In this document: one piece after another, positions 18,833 to 29,425 of the stretch
Layout of the letters: each line of letters begins with the position of its first letter
Numbering within the stretch: position 1 is the first letter of the stretch
Source: Clostridia bacterium
GTDB lineage: Bacteria > Bacillota > Clostridia > TANB77 > CAG-508
Assembly: GCA_017429505.1 (NCBI GenBank)
Contig: JAFROW010000004.1
Span: forward strand, 163,411-227,410
Direction of reading: 5' to 3'
DNA length: 64,000 nt
The notes under the pieces: generated by a model
What the model was told of the DNA's origin: nothing
Database searches by the model: none
The model's input: only the letters and a program-made list of their open reading frames with translations
Program-made: the position numbers and the translations under genes

Positions 18833-20563
18833 TTAATTTTGTTGAGTTTGAGACTCATAAACTTCTTTATAAATCTTATTAGTTTTAACTAACTCCTCAT
18901 GAGTTCCAACTGCATCTATTTTTCCTTGTTTCATAACAATTATTTTGTCACAATCTTCTACTGAAGAAATTCTTTGAGCAATTATTATTTTAGTAGTATT
19001 TGGTATTTTCTTAGCAAAAGCATCTCTAATTAACTTATCTGTTTTTGTATCTACCGCAGATGTAGAATCATCTAAAATAAGTATTTTAGGCTTTTTTACT
19101 AATGCTCTTGCAATACATAATCTTTGCTTTTGACCTCCAGATACATTTGTTCCACCTTGTTCTATATATGTATCATATTTATCAGGCATTTCCTGAATAA
19201 AACTATCTGCTTGTGCTAACTTACAAGCTTCTATTAATTCTTCATCTGTAGCATTTTCATTTCCCCAACGAAGATTTTCTTTAATTGTTCCTGAAAATAG
19301 CACATTTTTTTGTAGAACACAACTTACTGCATCTCTTAAAATTTTTAAATCATAATTTTTCACATTATTTCCTGCAACTAAAAGACTTCCTTCAGTAACA
19401 TCATAAAGTCTTGGAATTAAGTTTACAAGTGAAGATTTTCCAACACCTGTTCCTCCTATTATTCCAACTGTTTCTCCTGAATTTATTTTTAAATTAATAT
19501 TTTTTAAAACTTCTTTTTCTTTTTCTCCAATGTAGCTAAATGCAACATCTTTGAATTCTATTGATCCATCTTCTACTTCCATTATAGGGTCATCTATATT
19601 TTTTATACTTGGTTCTTCATCTAATACTTCCACAATTCTTTTTGCCGAAGCCATTGAAATTGTAAGCATTACAGAAATCATTGTAAGCATCATTATAGAA
19701 AACAAAACTTGAATTGCATAAGTTATTAAACTTGTAAGCTCACCTGTTGTAAGTTCTGTGCTATTTGTTGTAACAATAATTCTTGCACCTATCCATGAAA
19801 TTAAAATCATTGCCGCATACATTGCAAATTGCATAGTTGGTGAATTATACGCCAATATTTTTTCTGCTTTTGAAAATAATCCAAAAATCTCTTCAGATTT
19901 ATTATTAAACTTATTTTTTTCTTGTTCTTCTAAACAAAATGATTTAACAACTCTCATACCTGATGTATTTTCTTCAACAATATTATTTAAATCATCATAT
20001 TTTTTAAATACTTTTTCAAATAATGGCATTGCAAGCCTTGATATAACAAATAAAATAACTGCAACAAGTGGTATTAATGCAAAAAATATAAGTGACATTT
20101 TTACATTTATTTTTATTGCCATAATAAGTGAAAATATAAGCATTAAAGGTGCTCTTATAGCAATTCTTATTATCATTTGAAAAGCATGTTGAACATAAGT
20201 TACATCTGTTGTAAGTCTTGTAACTATACTTGAAGTGCTAAATTTATCTATATTTGCAAATGAGAAATTTTGAACCTTGTAATACAAATCTTTTCTTAAA
20301 TTTTTTGCAAATCCACTTCCTGCTTTTGCAGCAAACATTCCAGAAATTGCGCCAAATATTAAAGATAATATGGTAAATGCAACTAATGCTATACCTATTC
20401 TTACAGTATTATCTATTGAAGATTTGTTAATTCCTTCATCTATTAATAAAGCCATAAAATATGGCACAATTACTTCTAACACAACTTCCATTGCAACAGA
20501 AAGTGGAGTTAAAATCGCTTCTTTTTTGTATTCTCTTATTGATTTTGCTAATTTCTTTATCAT
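18833..20563 (-). CDS. ABC exporter half-transporter (TMD-NBD), subunit A
   Basis: A 576-residue partner of the downstream transporter. Six membrane helices precede an ATPase domain with Walker A GGTGVGKSS, signature VSGGQKQRL, Walker B ILILDDSTSAVD and AQRISS in place of the H-loop His. The Walker B motif is followed by Asp rather than Glu (ILDDS), a usual sign of the degenerate site in heterodimeric exporters. The ATG at 20563 follows GGAGGA. The longer frame to 20653 has no such site. Confidence 0.93.
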   Translation of the reverse strand: MIKKLAKSIREYKKEAILTPLSVAMEVVLEVIVPYFMALLIDEGINKSSIDNTVRIGIALVAFTILSLIFGAISGMFAAKAGSGFAKNLRKDLYYKVQNFSFANIDKFSTSSIVTRLTTDVTYVQHAFQMIIRIAIRAPLMLIFSLIMAIKINVKMSLIFFALIPLVAVILFVISRLAMPLFEKVFKKYDDLNNIVEENTSGMRVVKSFCLEEQEKNKFNNKSEEIFGLFSKAEKILAYNSPTMQFAMYAAMILISWIGARIIVTTNSTELTTGELTSLITYAIQVLFSIMMLTMISVMLTISMASAKRIVEVLDEEPSIKNIDDPIMEVEDGSIEFKDVAFSYIGEKEKEVLKNINLKINSGETVGIIGGTGVGKSSLVNLIPRLYDVTEGSLLVAGNNVKNYDLKILRDAVSCVLQKNVLFSGTIKENLRWGNENATDEELIEACKLAQADSFIQEMPDKYDTYIEQGGTNVSGGQKQRLCIARALVKKPKILILDDSTSAVDTKTDKLIRDAFAKKIPNTTKIIIAQRISSVEDCDKIIVMKQGKIDAVGTHEELVKTNKIYKEVYESQTQQN

Positions 20564-20612
20564 GAAAATTCCTCCTACACACAAGCATACGTAAAAATAT
20601 ATACTAAAACAA

Positions 20613-21938
20613 TTATATATTAAAATCCTTAATTCTTTCCCTAAAATCATCAAAATTAATTAGTTTCCATGACCAGTTATATTTACTATCTGTTCCCGGA
20701 ACATTCATTCTTGCGCTGTCATCCAAGCCCAAAATATCTTGAACTGTAATAACAGCAATTCGTGCCTTGCATTTTATGCAATATTGCATAATTCCTATGT
20801 TTACATTAATATCATAACATTCGTTTCTTCTTAAAAATTCTTTTAGTTTTTCTTTGTGTTCATCATCTAGTATTTTGTACCAACCATAAATTGTTGAACA
20901 ATCATGATTTCCAGGAAACACAAGTACATTTTCTTCTTCATTGTCTCTATCATAATAATTGTCTAAATCAATAGAAAATTGAAGTATTTTCTGTCTTGTG
21001 AAACCATAATGTTCCCTTAGTGCCACTGTTTCTTCTCTTATGTCTCCTAAATCTTCAATTATTAAGCTTTCTGTTTTTACACTACCATCTTTAAATAATT
21101 CATCAAAGAAACCATAACTAAAACTATCTACATAAACTCCTTCTTTGCCAGATTTTCCTATTGGAATTTTAAAAAATGAGTCATATCCTCTAAAATAGTC
21201 TACTCTAACTTTGTCAAATAATTCTAAATAATATTTAAATATTCCTACTAAATATTTGTAATTATCTTTTTTCATACCTTCTACATTATATACAGGGCTT
21301 CCCCATTTTTGTCCATCTTCATTAAAATAATCTGGTGGAGTTCCTGCCTCAAATGTAAACTTTCCATGTTTCATTTCAAAACAATCTGAATGATACATTG
21401 TATCAACAGAATCAAAATCAGGATAAAACGGCATGTCTCCTATTATCAGAATTCCTTTTGAATTTGCATATGATTTAAGTTCCATCCATTGCTTAAATAA
21501 TATGTATTGAAGAAATCCATAGTATTCCTTATTATTCTTTTCTTTTTTATGCATAAATTCAGCATATTTTTTTATTTCTTTATTCTCTATAAATTCCTTA
21601 TACTCTTTTGTTTTTCTAAATTTAATAAATGCTTCTATGTAGTATTTTTCTTTGAAGTTATCATAAACTGCTCTATCTGTTTGTTCTCTTGTTTCAGCAT
21701 TTTTAATTAAACCATCTTCTATCAATTTATCTAAAGAAATATAGTCTTCATTTAATGCGTAAAAACTAGTAGGTGAATATGGTAATCTGTTACATGCATT
21801 GATCGGAAGAACTTCCCAATATTTTATTCCATTTTCGCTTAGTATATCTATAAATTCATATGCTTCATTTCCAAAATCTCCAATTCCATATTTACTCGGA
21901 AGTGAAAAGATTGGAAGAAGTATCCCTTTTTCTTTCAT
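20613..21938 (-). CDS. malQ: 4-alpha-glucanotransferase (GH77)
   Basis: A 441-residue GH77 enzyme, slightly shorter than typical amylomaltases (about 490). Visible features are LPSKYGIGDFG, the donor-site YSPTSFYALN, the nucleophile region VRVDYFRG (the usual DHFRG has His changed to Tyr), the acid/base IIEDLG, and the third carboxylate in GNHDCST in place of GTHDNDT. All three catalytic acids are present. It rearranges alpha-1,4-glucans in maltodextrin or glycogen use. It starts 22 bases after the transglutaminase-like gene. Confidence 0.92.
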   Translation of the reverse strand: MKEKGILLPIFSLPSKYGIGDFGNEAYEFIDILSENGIKYWEVLPINACNRLPYSPTSFYALNEDYISLDKLIEDGLIKNAETREQTDRAVYDNFKEKYYIEAFIKFRKTKEYKEFIENKEIKKYAEFMHKKEKNNKEYYGFLQYILFKQWMELKSYANSKGILIIGDMPFYPDFDSVDTMYHSDCFEMKHGKFTFEAGTPPDYFNEDGQKWGSPVYNVEGMKKDNYKYLVGIFKYYLELFDKVRVDYFRGYDSFFKIPIGKSGKEGVYVDSFSYGFFDELFKDGSVKTESLIIEDLGDIREETVALREHYGFTRQKILQFSIDLDNYYDRDNEEENVLVFPGNHDCSTIYGWYKILDDEHKEKLKEFLRRNECYDINVNIGIMQYCIKCKARIAVITVQDILGLDDSARMNVPGTDSKYNWSWKLINFDDFRERIKDFNI

Positions 21939-21959
21939 TTGTAGTCCTCTTTTCTAACT

Positions 21960-22718
21960 TTATTCTCTTATTGGTTCTTTAACATATTTTTTCATGTCTA
22001 AATCTTGATAGTTATCTTTATTAAACATACATTTCTTGCCACCAATTTCTGTAATTTTTCTTGTAGGTTGCATTTTAAAAATATCACCTGTAGATGCCGT
22101 TACCCAATCTTCCATATTGTATGGTTCATGTTCTTTAATCCAACCATCTTGATAAAATTTAACCATTGTCATGTCAAAATGTACCCATCTCTGTTCTTCT
22201 GGTAAATATATTAAGGTCCATGTGTGTCCTGTAGTTCCAATGTCAGCAACTTTTAAATGTTTGATTCCTAAATCTTTACATATTTTTTCTAAGAACACTC
22301 TATATTCAGAACAAACCCCATCTACAAGCATACCATTGTTATATACTGGCGTATAATGTGGTATTTCTAGCCATTGTATTTCATCATGTTCTAGAACCTC
22401 ATCGGTTTTATAAAATCCTGTTTTCTTAGCTGGTTTATATGGAATATGTATTATATTGCCATAGTTTTGAAATAATCTTTCTTTGTTTCTATCAGTTAAT
22501 TCTCTTCCTTCTACCTTTATAAATGCTTCATCTAATAATTCTATTGCCTTTTCTTTTGAATATGGTTTTTCAACTATATCAAATTCTATTATTTCATTTG
22601 GAGAAAGTTGTGAATGTTTAGAAATATTATTAATATCAAGAATTTTTTTATTAATTCTATCAAATGTTTCAGCACATTTAGATCCAATCTCATCTTTACC
22701 AAATCTAGTTAATTTCAT
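21960..22718 (-). CDS. Transglutaminase-like cysteine-protease-fold protein, 5' end uncertain
   Basis: 252 residues from the only in-frame ATG (22718). The C-terminal half carries a transglutaminase-type triad: Cys in DGVCSEYR, His in TGHTWTL and Asp in VHFDMTMV. The frame stays open and coding-like for about 33 codons upstream of 22718 (for example YEYFREYVTYNYDELQ), with no ATG, GTG or TTG. An ATG at 22800 in another frame would join this stretch if one base were lost from the five-base run at 22776-22780. The gene may therefore be frameshifted at its 5' end. Substrate unknown. Confidence 0.65.
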   Translation of the reverse strand: MKLTRFGKDEIGSKCAETFDRINKKILDINNISKHSQLSPNEIIEFDIVEKPYSKEKAIELLDEAFIKVEGRELTDRNKERLFQNYGNIIHIPYKPAKKTGFYKTDEVLEHDEIQWLEIPHYTPVYNNGMLVDGVCSEYRVFLEKICKDLGIKHLKVADIGTTGHTWTLIYLPEEQRWVHFDMTMVKFYQDGWIKEHEPYNMEDWVTASTGDIFKMQPTRKITEIGGKKCMFNKDNYQDLDMKKYVKEPIRE

Positions 22719-22860
22719 AATCTGTAGCTCATCATAATTGTATGTTACATATTCTCTAAAGTACTCATATATAAGAAAAAGAACCTCTTTGGTAGTACAT
22801 CCAGCTTTTTTTACTTTCTATATTTTATCATTTATATTGTAATTTTACAACATTTTTTAC

Positions 22861-22892
22861 AAAAAAATATCAGAGACTTGCACAATCTCTGA
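22861..22892 (-). terminator. Terminator of the 1191-residue surface protein gene
   Basis: The stem TCAGAGA/TCTCTGA (22870-22876 with 22886-22892) is followed on the minus strand by TATTTTTTT. Confidence 0.85.
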
Positions 22893-22909
22893 CATTTTCT
22901 ATTTTACTA

Positions 22910-25900
22910 TTATTTTTTAGTTTTTACATTAAAAACCTTGCTCCATTCAGAATAGAATTTCTTTCCATTAACAAGTTTATATGTTCTTATTCTTACATAA
23001 TATTTCTTTTTTGCTTTTAATTTCTTTACTGTACTTGATGTTGTTTTGTTTTTCTTAATTGTAACTTTCTTATTTCCTGATTTTAAATTTTTATCTGTAG
23101 AATATTGTAGTTCATATCCAGTAGCTTGAGTTTTTTGCGCTTTCCATGTTGCTTTAAATTGTTTTTTGCCTGCTAATATTTTTTTTAATTTTGTTCCCTT
23201 TGGAATTATTTTAAATGTTCTTGTTATTGTTCCTGTATAATTGCCTTTTCCTGTTATTGTAACAGTTGCTTTTCCTATCTTTTTATTTGAACTATATGAA
23301 ATAGTATAATCTATTCCTTCTTTTAATGTTATGTTTCCGTCTTTAAAACTTAACGATTGAGTTAATTTCTTTCCTGTATAAGTTTTATCTTTTATGCCAG
23401 AAACTATAATATTAGCAATGCTCTTATTTGTTATCGTTAATGTCGCTGTTTTATTTGAAATTGAATTATAGTGTTCATAATCTCCTATGAAGTTTGCTGT
23501 AACTTGATAATTCCCTACATTTATTTTTCCATTATTTGTGTATGTTACTTTTACTCCTGCTGGGAGTCCGTATGCAACAATATTGTGTGATTTTCCATCA
23601 TATGGAATTAAAATATTTTCAAATTTAATTTTGCTTGTGTCATAATCAGCTTTATTTACTTTAATCTTGTAGCTTGCTTTAGTTTCTTTATAAAATTCAG
23701 TTTCACTTGCAGTTGCATATATTTCAGTTTCTCCAACTCCTACAATTGTAACTTCTCCTGTTGTCTTATTTACTGTTGCTACTTTAGAATTTTTAGAAGT
23801 ATAAGTTACTTTTCCATCTCCTACATTATGAGTTGATTTTATTGTAAATTTTGAATCTGTATATTTTTTAGTAATTACAGGTTGTGTAAAACTAAGTCCT
23901 TGATTCATTTTTTCTACAATTTCAACATATTTTATAATTGTACCTGCATAGTTTCCTTTTCCTTCTACTATAACTTTTATTTTTTCGCCAGGTTCACCAT
24001 CTTGTCTTTCAAAAGAAACAATGTAATCTTTATCTTTTGCCAATACTTTTCCATTTATATTTACTTTTACATTAGGATTTAATGCTTTTCCTGTATGTCC
24101 CATTTTTTCAGGTACTTCTACATCAGAATCTTTTAATTCTTTTGCTTTAATATTAAATTTTTCTTTTATATCATCAAAAACATAATTACTTGTAGGCGCA
24201 GATTTTATCGTAATTGTTCCTTTCCCTGCATTTATGTTGTCTACATATTCTACAGTATAATCTACTCCTTTTACAAGAGTTATATCTCCTTCTGTAATTT
24301 TTACAGTTACTTCTGGATTAATTGCATTTCCAGTATATGTATAGTTTTCTTCTTTTCCGCTAATTTGCGGAGTAACTTGTTTTCTTTTTATTTCAAATTC
24401 TTTTATTGCATATCCACCAGCATATATTTCATCAGTATCTTCAACTACATATTTTACAATATATTTTCCTGCATGAGTTGGAACTTCTTTAGAAAAATCT
24501 AATTGTTCTATTGTTTTTCCTTCTTCTTTTAATGCATATTCATAATGGTCATCTGCATCAACTATTTTTCCGCTTCCACTAGGTGAAGGAATATCTCCAA
24601 ATACACAATCTGAAATATCTACAGTTAAATTCTGTGGTATTTTAGTAACAACAAATTCAACTTGTCCTCTGTATTCATCTCCATCTATTGTGTTAACTAT
24701 AATTGTAGTATTGTATGTTCCCGGTTTTAAATTTGTATTCGGCCTTATAGAAAGTGAACCTAGTGAATTTGTTGTTCCTGGCAAAATATCCATAGGTTCT
24801 TTTAATCTCAATTTATCATCATGAAAATTATGTTCATTACCATCTCTTTTTAGTCCAATGCTATCTATTGTTATAGTGTCATCTGTAACGTTTTTTATAA
24901 CAATGTCAGTTTGATTTGGTTCATCATATCCATATTCTTGAGCATCAATAACTACTTTATCTATTTTTAAGCCTTTAATTGGCATAATTATTAAAGTGCA
25001 ATCTCCTCTATATGCTTTTCCACAAGTTGTAGAATTTGGTTGATCAATTAATTCATCGTCACCATCTATATATACTAACTTAGAATTTGGTCCTAGTATT
25101 TCTGAAATAGGGTCTGAAGAATACTTCTTACTTGCAAATTTTAATATTTCTCCTTGATCGCCTTCAATATTTCTTATATTTATTCTATTTATAGTTATCT
25201 TTGAATCATATGTAGTTCTAAATTCGAATAATGCTTTTGAGCATAAAAAGAAGCCATTATTTATAGTTAAATTAAATAAATTTGTATCTTCAAAAACTCT
25301 CTCTGCAGTTGTTTCTACAGCTGCACCATTAACTATCATATTTATCTTGCCATATGTATAATTAATTGGCACAAATACTGAACGACTTGAAGCATCTACT
25401 TTTTTAGCCTCTATTGTTCCTAGCATTTTTATATCATTATTTATTGTAAAATTATGATTTGTATAATATTTTACATTTATTTTGCTATTGCCATCTAAAT
25501 ATAAATAGCATTCATTTAAGTCTAATATTTTTTCATTACCATTAATTATTATGTCTAAATCATTTGTAGCATCAATATCTCCATCTAATATAATAGTTTT
25601 TACCTCAGGTGTTTGTATAGCATTATTTAATTCATCTATAGTTTCAACATGTGCAATTTCATCACAATCAGACTTTTTCTTAATTTCTATAATTCCTGTT
25701 CTATTATTTATACTATCATAATCACCATATATTGAACTAATCTCATCTTCTAGATTATCAGTATATTTTCTAATTCCATTTACCCATATATCACTATTTG
25801 AATCAACAACTTGGGATATTTTAGTTTGATCATTTGTGATATTAAAACTTGCCTTCTCAATATTTGTAGATACAGTTATTTTATTAATAGTTAAATTGAC

Positions 25901-26485
25901 GTGATTATCTGCAAAAATTGTTGCTGAATTGAAATTTGTAATAAATGTTCCATTTTTTATATTAAGTCCAATGTTATCACTATCACTTGTTGTAATTAAG
26001 TAATTTCTACTTGATGGACCTTCATATATTCCACCATCTATAATGACATTACAATTTTCATAATAAGTGTCATTTTCCTTATAATTACTTAATTTTATTA
26101 AAGAATTAGTACTTGAAATTCCATCTATTTTCCCTTCATCTGTGCTATCTGTTATAGTAAGTGTGCAATTATCATTTTTAAAAAATACATTTATTCCAGC
26201 TTCAAAACCTACAGTTTTATTGATTGTGATAGTATGTCCATTTAAATCTAACACACTATCTTCTGTTATAATATAATTACACGCTTCATCAGAAACTTTA
26301 AGTTCTATATCATCATCTAGCCTTACATTTGTATTCAAAGTTGATGACCCTAAAGTAGTTATAAGTTCTATCGGATTTGTTACTAGTCTTACTTCACTAG
26401 CTTCAACTTTTCCACTTAATAGATATAAAAATCCAATTGAAAAAATAATTAAAAATAGAGCTATTTTTTTGTTTATCTTCTTCAT
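22910..26485 (-). CDS. Large secreted multi-domain surface protein (beta-helix, Ig-like, Fn3-like)
   Basis: About 1191 residues. A signal peptide (1-30) precedes two beta-helix-like stretches with repeated LDLNGHTITI-type rungs (about 60-520). Several beta-sandwich repeats of the YTGxxxxP type follow, then a Big_2-like Ig domain (SKNSKVATVNKTTGEVTIVG) and more YDG-type repeats. A C-terminal Fn3-like module (about the last 100 residues) contains LKKILAGKKQFKATW and YYVRIRTYKLVNGKK. No LPXTG motif is visible, so anchoring is unclear. The ATG at 26485 follows GGAGG. The C-terminal module is shared with the next gene upstream, which marks paralogous or modular adhesins. Confidence 0.8.
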   Translation of the reverse strand: MKKINKKIALFLIIFSIGFLYLLSGKVEASEVRLVTNPIELITTLGSSTLNTNVRLDDDIELKVSDEACNYIITEDSVLDLNGHTITINKTVGFEAGINVFFKNDNCTLTITDSTDEGKIDGISSTNSLIKLSNYKENDTYYENCNVIIDGGIYEGPSSRNYLITTSDSDNIGLNIKNGTFITNFNSATIFADNHVNLTINKITVSTNIEKASFNITNDQTKISQVVDSNSDIWVNGIRKYTDNLEDEISSIYGDYDSINNRTGIIEIKKKSDCDEIAHVETIDELNNAIQTPEVKTIILDGDIDATNDLDIIINGNEKILDLNECYLYLDGNSKINVKYYTNHNFTINNDIKMLGTIEAKKVDASSRSVFVPINYTYGKINMIVNGAAVETTAERVFEDTNLFNLTINNGFFLCSKALFEFRTTYDSKITINRINIRNIEGDQGEILKFASKKYSSDPISEILGPNSKLVYIDGDDELIDQPNSTTCGKAYRGDCTLIIMPIKGLKIDKVVIDAQEYGYDEPNQTDIVIKNVTDDTITIDSIGLKRDGNEHNFHDDKLRLKEPMDILPGTTNSLGSLSIRPNTNLKPGTYNTTIIVNTIDGDEYRGQVEFVVTKIPQNLTVDISDCVFGDIPSPSGSGKIVDADDHYEYALKEEGKTIEQLDFSKEVPTHAGKYIVKYVVEDTDEIYAGGYAIKEFEIKRKQVTPQISGKEENYTYTGNAINPEVTVKITEGDITLVKGVDYTVEYVDNINAGKGTITIKSAPTSNYVFDDIKEKFNIKAKELKDSDVEVPEKMGHTGKALNPNVKVNINGKVLAKDKDYIVSFERQDGEPGEKIKVIVEGKGNYAGTIIKYVEIVEKMNQGLSFTQPVITKKYTDSKFTIKSTHNVGDGKVTYTSKNSKVATVNKTTGEVTIVGVGETEIYATASETEFYKETKASYKIKVNKADYDTSKIKFENILIPYDGKSHNIVAYGLPAGVKVTYTNNGKINVGNYQVTANFIGDYEHYNSISNKTATLTITNKSIANIIVSGIKDKTYTGKKLTQSLSFKDGNITLKEGIDYTISYSSNKKIGKATVTITGKGNYTGTITRTFKIIPKGTKLKKILAGKKQFKATWKAQKTQATGYELQYSTDKNLKSGNKKVTIKKNKTTSSTVKKLKAKKKYYVRIRTYKLVNGKKFYSEWSKVFNVKTKK

Positions 26486-26512
26486 TTTTTCCTCCAAATT
26501 TATTTAAAAGAC

Positions 26513-26534
26513 GGACTAGAATCAAATCTAGTCC
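26513..26534 (-). terminator. Hairpin between the two surface-protein genes
   Basis: An 8-bp stem GGACTAGA/TCTAGTCC with a 6-base loop, followed on the minus strand by GTCTTTTAAA. The T-run is weak, so partial read-through into the next gene is likely. Confidence 0.6.
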
Positions 26535-26547
26535 ATCTTATTAGCAA

Positions 26548-29196
26548 TTATTTCTTTGTAGTAACTTTCTTTGATTTACTCCACTCAGAACAAATTTTCT
26601 TTCCATTTACTGTTTTGTATGTTCTAATTCTTACATAATATTTTTTCTTTGGTTTTAAATCTTTGAATTTTTGTGATGTTTTCTTATTATCTTCAATAAG
26701 CTCTTTGCTTGAATTCTTCTTAAACTTGTTATCTGTTGCATATTGAATTTGATATCCAGAAGTTTTGTCTGTGTTTTTATTCCATATAGCCTTAAATTGT
26801 TTTGAACCAGCTTTTAATTTTTTTAATGTTGTTCCTTGTGGTTTTATTGTATATTTAAGTTCTTTTGTTCCTTTATATTTATTTTTAAATTTAATTGTTA
26901 CTTTGTATTCTCCAACTTTTTTACTCTTTTTATTAGAATAGGTTATAGAATAATTTGATTCGTTTATAACATTACCTTTACTGTCTTTAACTTTTACTGT
27001 TGGAATTTGAACTTTTTTATTATATTTAAAAGTTGTTTTTGATAGTTTTATAGTTTTTGCATAATATATTTTTTCCGTTGTTGTTTTTGTACTAAGCACA
27101 TCTCCACATGCTGTACATTTAGTTTGATATTTTCTTACTATTTTACCATTCTTTGTTAGTGTTGCTTTTGTTTTTTCTTTTGAAATAACTTCTTCTTTTG
27201 GATTATGTGCTATTTTAGGTGTAATAGTACTTGCAATTGTTATTTCTTGTGTTCCATTTGAATCTTTAAATATTCTGTTGCAAACATTACATTTGTAATA
27301 AGAAATATTTCCTGTAGCTTTACATGTTGCTGACTTAGCCCCAATATTTGTAACTGTATGTTTATGCCATTTTGCATAAATAGTTGTATTTTTCTCTATT
27401 TTAGTATTCTTAAAATCAAATACTTTGCTAAATTCTTTATCAACATACCAACCTTCAAATACATTTCCTTCTTTTTTAGGATCAGCTGGTTTAGTTGCAT
27501 ATGGCTTATTCGTCCATACAGTTTGTTTTGGTATATATGTTCCTCCATTAGTTTCAAATTTAACTTCATAATCTATTAATTGTTGTACAATGGCTTTTAT
27601 GTCTCTGTTTTTAGTAACTGTAAATGTATATGTTTCATTATTTGATAATACTTTATTGTCTTCATTCCAAGATTCTAAATAATATCCATCATCTACTTTT
27701 GCCTTTAAAGTTACCTTATCTCCTTCTTTATATTTACCTGTTCCTTCAACTTCTCCTCTTTCTGCTCCTGTTCCTGCTAATGATGTTTTAGCAGAAATTG
27801 TATAATATTTTAACCATTTAGCATATAAAGTTATATGTGCAGAAATTGTATCTTCTTCAAAATTAAATTCATTTTTTAACTCTTTATCTTTAAACCATCC
27901 AACAAACGCATATCCTTCTTTTGTAGGATTTTCGGGTTTTGCTACATTTTTTCCTTTAAATACAATGTCACTTTTTACAAAGCTTCCTCCATTGCTATCA
28001 AACGCAACTATATAATAATTTGTTTCTGTAAGGAAATATTCTGGAGAATATACTTTTGCAACTGAGCTATGAAACTCTTCTACATAATCAGTTTTATCAG
28101 CTTTCCATTCCTTGCCATCTACTTTAACTTTAATGTTTTCTGCTAATTTATATATATCTCCTGCATTTGGCATATCGCCTTCATTGTCTATACATACATT
28201 ACATGTAAATCTCCATATACCATTTTCAAAAACACCTAATCCATTTGTATTTTCCCAACTTCCACTATTTTCATTTTTCTTTTGCCATACTCCTTTAGAA
28301 AACTTAAAGTAAGCTGGACTTCCATTTAAAACTGTGAATGATGGTTTGTTTGATAAGCTTTCTCCAAATTTTGTAATGCTATCTATATTAGATGTTGCCG
28401 TAACTTCTGATACTGTTTCTCTATTATTTAGATTAATTTCTGTATTTGCTACACTTATTCTTAACTCTTCTTCTCTATTCGAACTATCTTTTATTAAAAC
28501 TATTAAATTTTGATTAGTTCCTACTTGTGTTGGAGTTCCACTTATTGTGCCATCATTTGAAACCTTTACCCAATCAGGTCCGGATTTTTTACTAAATGTA
28601 TATGGTTTTGTTCCACCCTCTACATATGAAGCTATTGAATATTGAGTAATAGGTATGCCTTCTGTATTTTTTCCTATATCTAATTTATTAGAATCATATA
28701 CTATTAAGTCTTCTGGTTCATCAATTATATATTCTTTTGAATATACTCTAGCACGCGAATTGTTAGATTGTATTACAGAATTATCTGCCTCCCAATCTTT
28801 TCCATTAACTTTTACTTTAATCTTTTCTGCTAATTTATGGGTATCTCCTGCATCTGGATATGCTCCTCCATTTCTTATATAAATATTACAATTATATCTC
28901 CATGTCCCTGCTCTAAATTTATCAGAAACATCTTTATCGATCCAAGTTTCTCCCTCTTTTCTTTGCCAATTGCCATTTTCAGTATCAAAATATGCTCTAC
29001 ACTCTTCTTCAGGTATTTCAATATGTGGATTAACACATTCTGTTCCCCAAACTGGAATTAAATCTATATCGTCTGACTCTCCAATAACTTCATCAACTTC
29101 TACACGATCATCTGATGCATATACGACATTAGTCGTTGGTATCACTAAGCTTAAAATCATAATAAAAATAAGTAAAATTGAATTTAGTTTTTTCAT
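26548..29196 (-). CDS. Secreted surface protein with InlB-type repeats and Fn3-like C-terminus
   Basis: 882 residues with a signal peptide (1-27). Two related domains (about 50-150 and 300-390) share the pattern AGDxHKLAEKIKVKVNGKxW. A putative Ig domain (VKVSNDGTISGTPTQVG) lies between them. Two Listeria-Bacteroides InlB repeats follow (FDSNGGSF...YAKW and FETNGGTY...YAKW), then a Cys-containing stretch with CxxC pairs. The Fn3-like C-terminal module matches that of the neighbouring 1191-residue protein (YYVRIRTYKTVNGKK). AAGGAGG precedes the ATG. It is probably a wall-associated adhesin. The ligand is unknown. Confidence 0.8.
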   Translation of the reverse strand: MKKLNSILLIFIMILSLVIPTTNVVYASDDRVEVDEVIGESDDIDLIPVWGTECVNPHIEIPEEECRAYFDTENGNWQRKEGETWIDKDVSDKFRAGTWRYNCNIYIRNGGAYPDAGDTHKLAEKIKVKVNGKDWEADNSVIQSNNSRARVYSKEYIIDEPEDLIVYDSNKLDIGKNTEGIPITQYSIASYVEGGTKPYTFSKKSGPDWVKVSNDGTISGTPTQVGTNQNLIVLIKDSSNREEELRISVANTEINLNNRETVSEVTATSNIDSITKFGESLSNKPSFTVLNGSPAYFKFSKGVWQKKNENSGSWENTNGLGVFENGIWRFTCNVCIDNEGDMPNAGDIYKLAENIKVKVDGKEWKADKTDYVEEFHSSVAKVYSPEYFLTETNYYIVAFDSNGGSFVKSDIVFKGKNVAKPENPTKEGYAFVGWFKDKELKNEFNFEEDTISAHITLYAKWLKYYTISAKTSLAGTGAERGEVEGTGKYKEGDKVTLKAKVDDGYYLESWNEDNKVLSNNETYTFTVTKNRDIKAIVQQLIDYEVKFETNGGTYIPKQTVWTNKPYATKPADPKKEGNVFEGWYVDKEFSKVFDFKNTKIEKNTTIYAKWHKHTVTNIGAKSATCKATGNISYYKCNVCNRIFKDSNGTQEITIASTITPKIAHNPKEEVISKEKTKATLTKNGKIVRKYQTKCTACGDVLSTKTTTEKIYYAKTIKLSKTTFKYNKKVQIPTVKVKDSKGNVINESNYSITYSNKKSKKVGEYKVTIKFKNKYKGTKELKYTIKPQGTTLKKLKAGSKQFKAIWNKNTDKTSGYQIQYATDNKFKKNSSKELIEDNKKTSQKFKDLKPKKKYYVRIRTYKTVNGKKICSEWSKSKKVTTKK

Positions 29197-29287
29197 TTCT
29201 TCCTCCTTAGTTTTTAATTATCTATATTAAATCATATTACATTTTTTTTTGCAATACATATTTCGACAAAAAATTATATTAAATAAC

Positions 29288-29324
29288 AAAAAAGCCTTAA
29301 AATTATATATTTCAAAGCTTTTTT
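29288..29324 (-). terminator. Terminator downstream of the carboxypeptidase gene
   Basis: An 8-bp A/T-rich outer stem AAAAAAGC/GCTTTTTT with a further imperfect inner stem. T-runs flank both sides, so it could work in either direction. Nothing else is seen in 29197-29425. Confidence 0.6.
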
Positions 29325-29425
29325 ATTTTTTCTAACTACATTAATGGTGTAACAAGTCTTAAAAGTGCTTGCCATGTTCTTAGACAAATCCACTAATTAA
29401 TCAATTATCTGTATAATATGCAATT

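Noticed and set aside
19758-20180. 140-codon plus-strand frame inside the ABC transporter gene
   Set aside because: It is antisense to conserved membrane-domain coding sequence and lacks a ribosome site.
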